From Branchinecta lynchi (Eukaryota > Arthropoda > Branchiopoda > Anostraca > Branchinectidae), in contig JAKZAP010000016.1 of the NCBI GenBank assembly GCA_023053575.1, forward strand, positions 18,618,030 through 18,682,029: a stretch of 64,000 nucleotides of DNA, given 5' to 3'. This document shows, one piece after another, positions 48,081 through 59,516 of this stretch (positions are counted from its first letter, which is position 1; every line of letters starts with the position of its first letter). The notes beneath the pieces are model-generated. The model had not been told where the DNA came from, made no database searches, and was given only the letters and a program-made list of their open reading frames with translations. A program made the translations under genes and the position numbers.

Positions 48081-48285
48081 CTGTCAAGATTCATGATGGA
48101 TTGTCCTGAGTCATGATTAATGATTGGATCTATTCGGTCGGGCTCAGGCAGTCATTACTCATGGGGAAATTCTATTGGCTGAAAGAAGAACTACAGTCTC
48201 GAGGCAGATTCTGTGGCTTGGGAATTACAGTGCTCATGATAATATGCCGGTTACGGTTTAAGGCAGACGCTAACGGTATGTAAGT
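48081..48285 (+). promoter_or_regulatory. Candidate Hox promoter/enhancer block downstream of Hox4
   Basis: Within 100 bp: CTGTCA (48081-48086, Meis/Hth type); TGATGGATTG (48094-48103, close to the Pbx/Hox1 site of Hoxb1 autoregulatory elements); TCATGATTAATGAT (48111-48124, holding TGATTAAT); and an inverted CCAAT (TCTATTGGCTG, 48171-48181). The stretch 48149-48181 resembles 20254-20281 of the Hox4 promoter (CAGTC, then TCATGG, then ATTCT-ATTGGCTG). Donor-like GTATGT (48276) and GTAAGT (48280) follow. It may be the promoter and untranslated first exon of the next gene in the cluster. Inference. Confidence 0.45.
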
Positions 48286-48639
48286 AGGCCTCCTAACCTT
48301 CCTGGGTAGTAGAGTAATTGCGGGGCTGTGGTCTGGTTCTCAAAATAAGTGGTTATGCATAATCTCACGATGAAACCAATAAATTATAGCCAATTCAAAA
48401 AGCACAGCTATAGCTGAAGGGTAGTCACTAATCACTGATGTCATTGGTTTCTCAGGCCAAAAGCCATTCCGTGCCGTTTTCCCATGGTATTTCTTTTTTT
48501 ATTAAATCAAAGCGTAGCAAAGGAACCAAAGGACATGGAAGGACAGCCTTAAAGCACACATAACTATTTTGTAGCTTTCGGCGGATTTATACTTATGCTT
48601 TATTTTACATTTGCATAAAAGCGCTGATTAACCCACAAA

Positions 48640-49010
48640 TAGAGCAAAATAATACTAGCGAGTAGCGTCAAAATGCCTTTCCTTGCTTCGCAAATGGGCC
48701 ACAATCATAGCGCCGCAAGCCACCTTTGCGGCATTTAAAGCGAGAAAAACTTGTGGATTTATAAATTTCTATTCAAGGCCAAGATAAAGCACAGTATAGC
48801 ACGCATCAAGGTAACAGGAGAGGTTGCATCTTTATTTTGCAATGCTCAGAATATGGAGTTATTAGAGCCAGTGCTGGTGCACTACAGATTGAGTTTCTGT
48901 AGGGACGTTCGCTATCGCTTGTGGTGCTAGTGTCGCTGCTATTCGAGTGTGTGTCACTTTTTTTCAAGACTTGGCGCTCGCTGCTTCCTAGTGTAATTAT
49001 CCTCTGCGCG
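48640..49010 (+). repeat. 370-bp dispersed repeat, copy 2
   Basis: Partner of 36435-36800 (ATTTAAAGCGAGAAAAACTT, GTGGTGCTAGTGTCGCTGCT, TTCAAGACTTGGCGCTCG). Directly downstream of the candidate promoter block. Confidence 0.55.
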
Positions 49011-49385
49011 CACAAAAATATTTCACAGTAAAACTGGAAAACAAGCAGCCGGCTAGAAAAAGTCCTTAGTATTTTGTTGGGGAAATCAGTGACGGGTTGT
49101 CTTCTGAAATTGTCGAATTATTTCGCAATTGTAGAGGATTACCCACCCCTGGCAACTGCTGTACACCCTTTCCTGGCACCGAATGAAATCATCTGTGCCG
49201 TCCAGAAATTAGGCGATTAATCTTTCAAACGCTTCTGAACATGCTTATTAAAATGTTCTAACACGTAGTAACCGGTGGCTGCCGGCAGGGACGTCCCGAG
49301 TGGGACGGGGGATGCTCCCCCTCCCCCAGAATGCCTGTGTGAAACAAATTTGCCAAATTCACCTGAACCTGATGATTCTTAGGGG

Positions 49386-49430
49386 TCTACTAAGTAAGTA
49401 AGTAATTTATTTATGGCCCGCCATTTTAAC
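49386..49430 (-). mobile_element. Retroelement 3' tail with (TAAG)n
   Basis: AAGTAAGTAAGTAATTTATT followed by TATGGCCCGCC. Same design as the other short-tandem tails. Just downstream, a 30-bp unit AATTTTGCTCAGGGAGCT is repeated. Confidence 0.35.
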
Positions 49431-49759
49431 TGGATTATTGCTCTGGGAACCTACTAGAATTTTGCTCAGGGAGCTTACGGTAATTTTGCTCAGGGAGCTG
49501 ACCGGAATTTTGTTGCTTACTGGATAAGCGTAGACTCACAGCTTACCGGTATGACCCCGACACACAACTTACCGGACTGATCGTGCAGACAGACAACACA
49601 GCGTAGCGAAAAGTTCACCGGGTGATTCCGGTAATCTCCTAAATTTCTGTAGCTTTCAAGAATTAGGTAACCTACTGTAATTGACATAATTTCCGACTAC
49701 AAATACTGTTCCAGGAATACTTCCATGGTACCGTGGTAAATTCTGCTCTTATTCTGCAG

Positions 49760-49794
49760 GAAGTGTCAGCAGTGGCTATCAACAGCTAGGAAGG
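49760..49794 (+). other. Candidate 35-nt microexon
   Basis: Flanked by a good acceptor (pyrimidine-rich, ending ATTCTGCAG at 49751-49759) and a strong donor (AAGG then GTAAGTAG, 49791 on). Two of three frames are open. It lies 1.5 kb downstream of the promoter-like block and could be an exon of the same transcript. A chance splice-site pair is equally possible. Confidence 0.2.
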
Positions 49795-50128
49795 GTAAGT
49801 AGCCTACATCTGAAATAAGGTCATGCCATTGACCTCGTTTACCGACTTTTCCTTTGTCTTCACGAGCGCAGACATCGCTACTAGCTGCGTTCGTTGCACT
49901 CCGGGCTGACTCTGGTGTTTAGTCACCAGTGTCCGGTTCTTCCCATAAAACGCGTTTTTTTGTTCACCTGTGAGTTGATGAAAACTGGCTAACTCCTGGC
50001 TGAAGCCGGGCTCACAAGCAGGTTCTGGTTAGTCCGCACCGGTGAGATAAAACCAGACACTGGTTAGTTCAAAAACGGGTTATAAGACTGGTGAGAAGTC
50101 ACCGGTGGATTTAAAAACGGCTTATAAG

Positions 50129-51384
50129 AACAAGACCAAAGGTTTCGATGGGATCCCAGAAATTCAATATTTGATCCAGACAATTGGGTCTTGTCTTCGC
50201 CAGATCCAGTCTTCGCCAGACTCCTTGAACATTTTTACTATTAAAATTAAAAAATAGGTTAATCATCTGAGAAAAACAAGTTCAGGTATTGAATCAGCAT
50301 ATGCCATCTCTGTTTTGACGAAAACTTCCTGCCACTTCTGCCAATTTCCCGGTTTCGGCCGAATTCCGGAACTAATTTTCCGTCACAAAAAAAAGAAAGC
50401 TCAAAAACGAACTCAGCGTATCTTCTTTCACCAATATTGAACATCTAACCAACTTCAAATAAAAATTCAACTTATAAAAAAAATTTCCGGCTCCAGCCGG
50501 GTTCCCGTCAAACTATATGTCCGGGTGAAAAATGACTGTCATACACGGATTCACCATCTCTTTACCACTAAATCGAATATCTAATCAACTACAAATAAAC
50601 TCTAACTTTTAACAATTTTCGGTTTTGGCCGGATTCCGGGCGAACTACTTGTCTGAGTAGAAAATTGTTTTCACATAAGTGTTCAGCATGTCTTCTTACC
50701 CCTAAATCGAACATCTAATCAACTCCAAATAAAACTTTTACTTTTAACAAACTTTCTGGTTTTGGCCGGATTCCGGGCGAACTACTTGTTCGGCAAGAAA
50801 ATGGTTTTCACCATTGTGTTCAGCATGGCTTCCTACCCCTAAATCGAACATCTAATCAACTTCAAATAAGACTTTTACTTTTAACAGACTGTCCGGTTTT
50901 GACCGGATTCTGGGCTAACTACTTGTCCGGCGATAAAACGGTTTTAACCATCGTGTTTAGCATGTCTTCTTACCCCTATATCGAACATCTAATCAACTTC
51001 AAATAAAACTTCTACTTTTAACAAACTTTCCGGTTTTTGCAAGTTTCCGGGCGAACTACTTTTCCGATGACAAAATGGTTTTCACCATCGTGTTCAACAT
51101 GTCTTCTTACTTCATAATCGACTATCACATTATCTGTTTAAAAATATTTAATTTGTCCCTTAATTTAAAACCCCTCCCCCACCCCTAAATGTAGGGCTAA
51201 ATAGCTCATCTACGAACTTGACCTTACTCTTGACCCAAAGAATCCTCACACCAAGTTTCATCCAAATATCTTATTCCCTTCGAGAGTTACAGTGCGCACA
51301 GACGGACGGACGGACAGACAGACAGACGGACAACTTTTGCGATGTCAAAGGTATCCCTCCACTTACGTTTTGGGATCCCAAAAA
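50129..51384 (+). repeat. Family E palindrome/tandem repeat, copy 1
   Basis: Begins AACAAGACCAAAGG..GATGGGATCCCA and ends TTTTGGGATCCCAAAA. The centre is a tandem array of about six units of 137 bp (GGCCGGATTCCGGGCGAACT at 50627, 50764, about 50901, 51039). Then ACCAAGTTTCATC, a GACGGACGGACGGACAGACA tract, and TTTTGCGATGTC before the terminal palindrome. Confidence 0.8.
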
Positions 51385-52800
51385 CCGGAGAACACCGGTG
51401 AGAGCTCCCGTGACAAAGAACGCAGCTACTGTTGAGATTTTCTTTCTTAGCTCTTCTGATGACGTCTGTCAGCCCAGACAGTCCATTTCCTCTAGATAGT
51501 TTTTGTTTTGTAGTTAACGAACGTGTCCGAAAGCTCCGAAAAGAACGAAAATGCTGAATTAATCCAGGATTTTATGCAGCATTTTGCTTTCGGACTTAAA
51601 TTTTCGCTCAGTTAATGCAGCATTAATTCAGCATAAAATTCATCGAAAAATTCAGCAAAGATGCTAAATTTTGTGCTGAATTTTCAAGAAGAAACTGGGG
51701 AGCACGGCGATTCTCTTAGTATCTTTCCTAGAATCTTTTTCTTTCTAAAACAAATTGCCACACAAAATTTTCGTAATGTTATCTAGGTCGAATTCCCGTC
51801 TGAGCGGCGGTAAATTTTACGGAGCATACTTTGCCGAAAACTTTACGAAGTCTGAGTTGTCCTTTATATAGCTAGTTCTTTTTTCTTCTTATTCTTCCCA
51901 ACTTAAATTTCGGTATTCTAGAATTGTCAGAGAAGAAATAAAGGTAACAGCTTTCGGACAAAAATAAATAAATATGCAGAATTAAATGAAGCATTTACAG
52001 CACTAAAAAGCTTTCGGACACGTTCAACAATAAGGGACTTGCTTTTCGTCCATGACAGGATTTCTTGATGGAAACTATATTTACGTATTCATCATCAGGT
52101 AGGAAAGAGTTTATTAGATAATCACATATACTACACGTGGGCCACTCAAAAGGACCTGACCTGTCCTAGGGGGTAGGCGGCTTCTGCTGTATACGGTTGT
52201 GCTTGACTCGTAGGGGGGGGGGGGGCTCATGTTAGTTTTTGCCTAAGAACACAAGTGGACCCTGGAGTTTGGTGTAGGACACCAGAAACCAAGAAGGGCA
52301 TAGCTCATAGCTGCTATGGGTTGGCTTATGGGGAACACACTTTTTCTGCAGACATCGGTGTAATGCAGTAGCTTTAATCCACAAGTGAACATTATAAATG
52401 GTACCTTCTTAGTGGATATAATGGAGTGGTACCAATGTGCGGAAGGGTATAATCTAGCCTACTCTGGGATGGTATAGAACTAAATAGTTTTGGCAAATAT
52501 ATATATGCTGCTTGAATTCAAATTTGCGGTGGAAATCAGAAATAATAATGTATTGGTGGGTATGATGTGTCGGTATACGACAATCGGAGGGGTAGTATGG
52601 CTCAGGTGGGGTCGATAACCACTCCTTAGCAAATGGCCACAGCCAGCCGTACCGTATCAGTTTTCAGAAGGATATAGCTGTTATTCTAACCTTATCCGAT
52701 AAAAGCTGAAGTTCGAACCATAGACTAAAAAAAAAAGCCTCAGGTGTCGTCAATGGGGTATAGAGCATATGTGTTCTTGCACTTAGTCGATGTTCACCAC
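51385..52800. other. No gene recognised
   Basis: Includes AGCTTTCGGAC / GTCCGAAAGCT inverted ends around a roughly 500-bp block (51525-52022), possibly another TIR element of unknown class, and a 12-base G run near 52206. No coding sequence. Confidence 0.35.
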
Positions 52801-53041
52801 CAGGGGCGTCACATATGTAGGGGGAAAAGTTTTCCCCAAAGTTTTCGGCCAGTTGGTAAAAAATAACCGATTCGGCGCGAAGCGCCTTGATTTCCTTAAA
52901 AACAGTCGATTTTTCGTCAAAATAGTCGTTTTACTATGAAAAAAAAGTGTCTTTCTGTGAAAATAAAAACCGCCGTAAAAATGACCAGCCAGTCGGTATA
53001 CCTTGCCCACCCACCAAACCTTTTGGCTAGTACCGCCTCTG
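52801..53041 (+). mobile_element. Family B MITE copy 2
   Basis: 241 bp. Ends CAGGGGCGTCAC and TACCGCCTCTG; duplication TTCACCAC / TTCATCAC (7 of 8). Same subterminal GGCCAGT..GGT and internal GGCGCGAAGCGCC as copy 1, with fewer internal CAGTCG repeats. Confidence 0.9.
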
Positions 53042-53594
53042 TTCATCACATACAATTTGTTACCCTTTCTTTACCCAAAATAGATAAAACCGAGTCTTCT
53101 GTTACTACGGGGCATGCCTCGAATTTTACCGCATTCTGGTTGAAGGATACCGCGGAAATGCCGTTTTTTGACACGTGGCAACACTGATTGCTAGATACCC
53201 TTCAGTAGTGTCGGGTATATAACAAGTTTAGTATTCCAGGGATTGTTTGCTGAACTTCCAAAATGCCAAACTACAGTAGCCGACGGTTTCTATTAGATTG
53301 CAAGCCTAGCCAGAGGTTCGTATTTTATATTTCATAGATTGCACCTTCGCTAACCTTTCTGAAGCTAAAACTGCCGCAGTTCCCAAAACAAAAACTGGAT
53401 GAAAATGTCGTTGAATCCGTTATAGCCCTGACATAGAATTCGACGACTAGGCTTGAGCTCACACAATATTCAGTGCTTCCACTTTCGCTCATTTCGTAGC
53501 ATTCAACTTCTCGTTTTTAGTGGAGTGTTCCTTGGAACAATCCACTATTGTGAGCGCTGTAGCAGCTTTCGGTTTTCGGTTTCCGGTTTGCACC

Positions 53595-54240
53595 TATTCT
53601 TTGGAGCTCATAACTTGTGAACCAGTGCTTTTGGGGGTCCCACACCCCACCCCAACCAGGTTCAGGGGCAAATGGGCCCAGACTGCCCAGTGAACAATGT
53701 CCAAAACTTGACCAGACCTAGAAATAGGACGATGACATTCCGTGTACATGTCGGTTCTAGGGCTAGGAAATTGCTTTTAAAGTTGCACCTCCCCCACTCA
53801 CCCCGTTCATGGGCAACTGGGCCCAGATTGCCCAGGAGTAAAGATCGTTACCCGTGACAGGAATCAACAGATATCAAGTTGTAGGTTTGTGAGCTTTGGG
53901 GTCTCTTTTTACTTTTTGCGGGTCCCAAACTCCACCCCCACTTGGTTCAGGGGCAATTGGGCCCAGATTGCCCATTTTTTAATGTTTTTAACTTGACAAT
54001 AACTGGAGATAAGAAAATGAAATTTCTTTGTGCTTTTGGGTCGTAGTGGTTGGGGATATATCGAGGAATTGAACCACCCCCCCACTCTCCCCGTTCATGG
54101 GCAAGTGAGCCCAAATTGCCCATGAAAAAGTTTTTGACCCGTGACTGTAATCAAATTATAAGCTGATACGCATTTTTATAGGTCCCAACCCTCCCCCCTC
54201 CCGTTCATGGGTAGCTGGGCCCAGATTTCCCATGAGTTAA
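53595..54240. repeat. About 140-bp tandem repeat with GGGCAANTGGGCCCAGATTGCC
   Basis: Five units, with the core at about 53665, 53807, 53948, 54098 and 54207, each preceded by GTTCAGGGG or GTTCATGGG and C-rich sequence. A shorter inverted relative surrounds family B copy 1 at 31690-32175. Confidence 0.75.
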
Positions 54241-54989
54241 GTTCGCTTTGTGAGAAAAAAAAATCATAGTGTATGAAACCCTGGAAATACGAGTGTGATG
54301 CCCCGGAATCCTCTACCAGACACTAACCAAAAGCCAATCCCGATATCAGTGTGACTAACATCAATCAGTCCAGTGACAATCACAGGAGGACCGTCCACTT
54401 TTGTCGCTTGACAATGCGATTTAAGGTAATTTAAGGTAATTGAAGGGGAACATTCTACTCAATTAGGCTAATGGGCTTTATTCTTTCTTCGGGGTGAAGA
54501 AGTGATGTATCTACAAAAAAAAATACAGATCTTACCCTTTTTTCAACAGAAGCATGTACTATTTCTGTATACTTCGTATACAAGCGCACAAGTGCCCTTT
54601 CCCGGCACCGGACACTTGATACACACCAAAATCGAGTGGGCAACCAGTCGATACACTTCAGTGAAGGGAGCGATTGGGCACCACTGTGCAAACCTTCGTG
54701 GTACCAGCAGGGCCCCGCTGGGCACCGGGCACTTACCGTACAGTAACTTTGAGTCTTCTTGGGTAAATAGCTGGGTTCCCAACACTTTCTTAAGTGGAAC
54801 CAAGAATAAATAATCTAATAGTCTTTGCTCCCATGCAGCGACTATATGGATACCCCGATATTAAGTATTAGAAAGAAATTAATCTTGTGTAGGCCTAGCT
54901 AAACCATAATACAACTTAAAGATTAAAAGAAATGAAACACAAACGAAAAAGACACAAAAAGAGGATAAAACAGAGCGGAGCTAGAGGTA

Positions 54990-55050
54990 TTTACTTACTT
55001 ACTTATTTTATTAATACACACAGTTTAACTTTACTATTTACATCTACTGC
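54990..55050 (-). mobile_element. Retroelement 3' tail with (TACT)n
   Basis: ATTTACTTACTTACTTATTT then TATTAATACACACAGTTTAA. Minus-strand 3' end by analogy. The sequence to 55620 has no recognised feature. Confidence 0.35.
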
Positions 55051-56339
55051 ACTAATGGAAAAACCTACGTTTTTGCTGGCGTGCAGTAGTAAAAGCTAAC
55101 CATTTCTAAACACTGAGTTGATACCCGTCTACTTCCCTCTTCGCCGCTGCTCACACGAGATTAAAAGCGACAGGATGCCTGCAGGGGGGTGGAAAACCAG
55201 GTCTGCAGCGAATTAGACCTGACGTAACAACGGTAGAGCATCAATCAGCTGTAAAGGACGACTCAGGCGTCGTTCCTATTTTTCTGCGGAGTTTTACTGC
55301 GATATAATTGTTTGTAGAGGTAACAACGATGTTCTGCGTAGCTTCTTCTCCGTTCGTTTTACATCGGGTAGGGTCAACTCCGCATGGTCGTATTACAGTG
55401 ATAGGGAGACGGAAGTTCTTGATTGTTTGTTCTTGGTGAAACTTAACAGGTTTACGTTTTCTTGGTAAGATTGGTATGCGTATTCGCTGAATGTAGAATC
55501 AATCCAAGCCGCCAAAATGGTTTGCGCTCCCCTCCACCAAGTTTTATAATGAAGAAACTATAGTTAATATTTTAACCACATCTTTACAGTAATTTTAGTA
55601 GAACAGACTTTTTAAACTTTTAACATAGCGATTTCAAGCTGAAGCCAGGGCTTTGTCCCCCCCCCCCCCTCCCCACCGCAATAAGATGAAATGATTGACC
55701 GGTGTTTTATTGCACTAAACGGATAAGTCAGCTATGCTTTATGTCAGTGATATCTCGGCCCTTTTTGGCAAGAGTCCTTTTCAAGCTGTAGTTAGAAACA
55801 AGAACTTGCTTTAACACATATGTAATGAATCCATGTTTACACGAACCAGCTACGAATAAGGCAGCTCCTTATTTATCAATTAATTTAATTTGTGATATTA
55901 AAGATCACATATTAAATTTATAGCTATCACCTGAAGAGGAACCTGGTCAAGAAGAGACCTTCACCAAGAAACTTTACGGAACTACAGATGTAATCTTCCG
56001 TAGCCGAAATTTCTCGTTTTTAGACAGAAGGATTAAAGCACACCTCGCACTACTTGCTGTTTACTTTCCGATCTTCAGAACTATCTGAATACCGTAAAGC
56101 TAGGCTTCTCTTTTAAAGGACTTGTCTTACCTATAATATTCAATTTCAATGCAATTCAATGTATTTTCAAACCATTCACGGTCTAAAATAACTGTATCAA
56201 GATAACATGACGTCAAAGGTAAAGTGAATAAATACAACAACAACAACAAACCAAGATACTTAGACCGCAATATAGGTTAATAAAAATTTAAAGAACAAAA
56301 GAAAATTTAAGACATATATTTAAATACTGGCAGTTGATC

Positions 56340-57075
56340 AAACTGCTTCAAAATTGAGCCGGCTTACGAATGAGAGCACGAAGCTACGCTGATACGGAGC
56401 ATGAGACCGGATATTTGCGACCGGATATATCACCGGAATCGGTTGCGAAGCTACTCTGCCAGGCCTGACTCGAATTGTGGCGAAATCAGGGGGCAGGACG
56501 GGGCGTAGGGTTGGGTCTTGTTTCCCAAGGTTAAACGACACGGTTTCGCGGCGTTGAATGGGTTTTTAGATGAGACCTGCGACCGGATATATCACCGGAA
56601 TCGGTTGCGAAGCTACTCTGCCAGGCCTGACTCGAATTGCGGCGAAATCAGGGGGCAGGACGGGGCGTAGGGTTGGGTCTTGTTTCCCAAGGTTAAACGA
56701 CACGGTTTCGCGGCGTTGAATGGGTTTTTAGATGAGACATGTGACCGGATATATCACCGGAATCGGTTGCGAAGCTACTCTGCCAGGCCTGACTCGAATT
56801 GCGGCGAAATCAGGGGGCAGGACGGGGCGTAGGGTTGGGTCTTGTTTCCCAAGGTTAAACGACACGGTTTCGCGGCGTTGAATGGGTTTTTAAATGAGAG
56901 CATGCGACCGGATATATCACCGGAATCGGTTGCGAAGCTACTCTGCCAGGCCTGACTCGAATTGTGGCGAAATCAGGGGGCAGGACGGGGCGTAGGGTAG
57001 GGTCTTGAAGGATTTGTTTTCCAAGGTTAAATGACACTGTTTCGCGGCGTTGAATGGGTTTTTAGATGAGACATT
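56340..57075. repeat. 162-bp tandem array, four and a half units
   Basis: GACCGGATATATCACCGG recurs at 56419, 56581, 56743 and 56906 (steps 162, 162, 163). Units 1-3 differ by only a few bases; the last has an 8-bp insertion (AAGGATTT region). It lies 3' of the reverse transcriptase fragment 57083-57224, probably in its 3' UTR. The 60- to 67-residue frames in it repeat with the array. Confidence 0.9.
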
Positions 57076-57082
57076 TTAAGAA

Positions 57083-57224
57083 AAGTTAAATTCGGCACCT
57101 TTGGTGATTTAGAAGCAATTGAAAGGGCTCCATATTGAATCCTCTTCAACGAGCCTGACTGCTCATGCGTCAGCCCAAAATGCCAGACGGGAAAACAGTA
57201 CTCCAGTACCGGTGCAATAAATGA
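57083..57224 (-). pseudogene. Non-LTR (CR1/L2-like) reverse transcriptase fragment
   Basis: Minus strand is open and reads APVLEYCFPVWHFGLTHEQS followed by GSLKRIQYGALSIAS, the block PVLEYxxPVWHxGLT..LERIQ..AL of CR1/L2-type reverse transcriptases. No frame of this is in a long ORF. Towards its 3' side it runs into the 162-bp tandem array and a (GTT)n tail at about 56229. Confidence 0.75.
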
Positions 57225-57302
57225 AATATAAACTCACAGTAAATCCTCCGGGGGGGGGGGGATACCTTACCAGCAGTTTCGGGTACAAAAGTTTTAAGTT
57301 TT

Positions 57303-57664
57303 TAATACTACTGCAACCTACTTCCACAATCACTCTATATATTTCTAAGCCCGGAGACTCAAATTTAGTACAGTAAATTCTAATCCCTCTAAAAATACCA
57401 CGCTGATTTTCTCACTTGCGGTGTTTGGTTACCTTCGATGTGTATCACACTGTAGACGGTTGTCTGCGAGAAGAGTTTTTACATCAGAAAAACCGGTTAT
57501 GTAAATTGTTTCCCTATTTTCGCTACAAGTCAACGGGTTTAGGAAAAGGCTTAAAACAGACCAAAACCGTGGATTATTTCTTGAAAGCACATCCTAGTTT
57601 TAAAGTATTCAAATATTTTAAAATACTGTAAGTGAAAGAGTAAATAGTGCAAGAGGTCCTTTAA
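57303..57664 (+). mobile_element. Family G element copy 3
   Basis: Matches copy 2 over about 340 bp and reaches the terminal GCAAGAGGTCCTTTAA; the TTAA at 57661-57664 is shared with an inverted relative that follows directly. Confidence 0.65.
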
Positions 57665-57935
57665 CAAATTATCGACGGCCTTGGCTGTTTTAAGCCTTTT
57701 CCCATGACCGTATTCAGTACACCGGTTTTACGCACCAACAGCATGATGCGAACACTTGTCTGGAACATAATGCGCATGGAAACTACTGAACCGCGGCAAG
57801 TGCAAAGACTAGTGAGGTGTCGTAAACCAGTTCAGAATGTAACATGAAATTTTGGTCTCCTGGTTTAAGAACCAATGAATACTGTCACGGAAGTAGGGTA
57901 CATTTGCATTATAGGTACGACAGGTTCTTTGACTA
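57661..57935 (-). mobile_element. Family G relative, head-to-head with copy 3
   Basis: Inverted diverged subfamily: GGCTGTTTTAAGCCTTTTCCC near the left, ATTATAGGTACGACAGG at the right end. Shares most of its body with 61436-62225 and 9648-9951. Confidence 0.5.
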
Positions 57936-58094
57936 TTTTAACTCTACACCGATACTTCTAGACCAAGAATATTTATTTATATTTAATACCATTTATGCTT
58001 CCTGAATCCCCCCCCCCCCCCTCCATACACATACACGAACCGCAAATTTGGAGATAAAGGGACGGGCTACCACGGCCCCGACGGCAATTGACGG

Positions 58095-58471
58095 CAGTGT
58101 TGCCAGATCATGGTAAAGAAAATAAGCTGCAGCCTTTGAAAAATACACCAAAAGTAGCCTACACCAGAAAAATCTACACTTCCCAAAAACTTAATGACTA
58201 TCAACACAGAACCCCAACAAATTTTCCGGCCTTTGGTCGCGACGATTAAAACGACGTAAAAACAGTCGATTTTTCTGAAAAACAGTCTATTTTTCTGAAA
58301 ACAGTCGGTTTTTCGTAAAGATAGTCAATTTTTATCATCATGCCAAAAAATACGCAAGTTAAAAAGAAAAACAATCACGTGTTACACCACACGCCAGTTA
58401 CAAAAAAAATTACGCCAGTCTCCGACAAATGCCGCCAGTTTGGCGTAAAATCCGCCAATCTGGCAATACTG
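58095..58471. mobile_element. MITE with CAGTGTTGCCAGAT ends
   Basis: 377 bp between CAGTGTTGCCAGAT and ATCTGGCAATACTG (near-perfect inverted ends of hAT type). No clear target duplication. The interior has three to four copies of the same roughly 20-bp CAGTCGATTTTTCTGAAA motif found in family B, and GCCAGT motifs near the 3' end. Confidence 0.65.
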
Positions 58472-58939
58472 CTTGGCTGTTAACTAAATATTTTCATGAC
58501 TATCCTCTGTTTCACACTGCTGCGCTGTAAGCAAACATTTTTTTTCAATTTTCTGACGCACGACATAATCCCACGAATGTTCGCAACGCAACGCAGACGC
58601 AACGGGGAAAGCTTCCCTGTCACGGTCCTTGGCAGGGTGGCAACAAAACCCTCAGGGGGACGGCCTCTGAAGACCCCCAAAACAATTTACTAATTGTTGG
58701 TGGCACCACTGCTGCAGCCTTTTTGGGCACCGAGATTCACCGTGAGAGAGAAAATGTAAACTAGTGCCACGATTTTTCAGAAACACAAAACGTCAGTGAC
58801 GTTACCCACTACTGTACAAAGATTGATAAGTGCAGAGTATAGTATTGTTAATGTTTATGTATTATATAAAGTAAGGATAAAAAAAAACTTGAACCTTGAC
58901 CGTACCGTAGTGTTGGGCGATTTTCGATATCGATAGCGT

Positions 58940-59303
58940 CCGATGTGCGGAGGCGAGAATGAGAGTTTGGTTCACGTGGTTTGCGAGTGAATGGAGGAAA
59001 GAACAGTATGGTGTTAAAGAGTTTGATGAAGAGTGGTTAATTAGAGTTGTTAGGAATCAATGTTTTACTACGATTAAGAGATGAAGCTATTCCTGAGGAC
59101 AGCGACGGAACATAGAAGTAGATTTTTGGATTAGGGAAGTACAAAGAAATGTTGAAAACAGTTATTAGAGAAGAGAAAGATTAAGGAGGAGCTTCTCTCT
59201 TTTATGTTGTTTTGTTTCGTGCGTTTTATTCTAGTATGTGATACTTTTTTGTGATTTTTTGTTGCCATGGCCCTCGGGCTGCTTAGTCTATCTATCTATC
59301 TAT
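58940..59303 (+). pseudogene. Non-LTR C-terminal fragment with (TCTA)n tail
   Basis: Reads PMCGGENESLVHVVCE, a Cys/His knuckle, then shifts one base into SEWRKEQYGVKEFDEEWL and ends at a TGA at 59082-59084. About 200 bp of 3' sequence, GGCCCTCGGGCTGC, and TCTATCTATCTATCTA end it. Sits inside the TIR element 58908-59950. Confidence 0.75.
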
Positions 59304-59516
59304 ATCGGACCAAATATCAATATCGAATGATGAAATGTAAATATCGATATCGAAAACGATATTTGTTCATTTATAATTATTGTAAATAATCCTACATAAG
59401 TCAAATTTATATATCCGAAATTGGAGCAACATGTTCTTCGTAATTCATGTTTTATCGATGAAGTTTGAGTTGATTGCAAGATGCCTTTTTTAAGAAAATT
59501 GATTGCAAGAAAAATA

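Noticed and set aside
53160..53182. CGTGGCAACACTG as right end of another hAT MITE
   Set aside because: No matching CAGTGTTGCCACG left end could be placed, so no element is claimed.
30840..59300. Short tandem repeats as CRISPR-like arrays
   Set aside because: Eukaryotic DNA; repeats are microsatellite tails or satellites without unique equal-length spacers.
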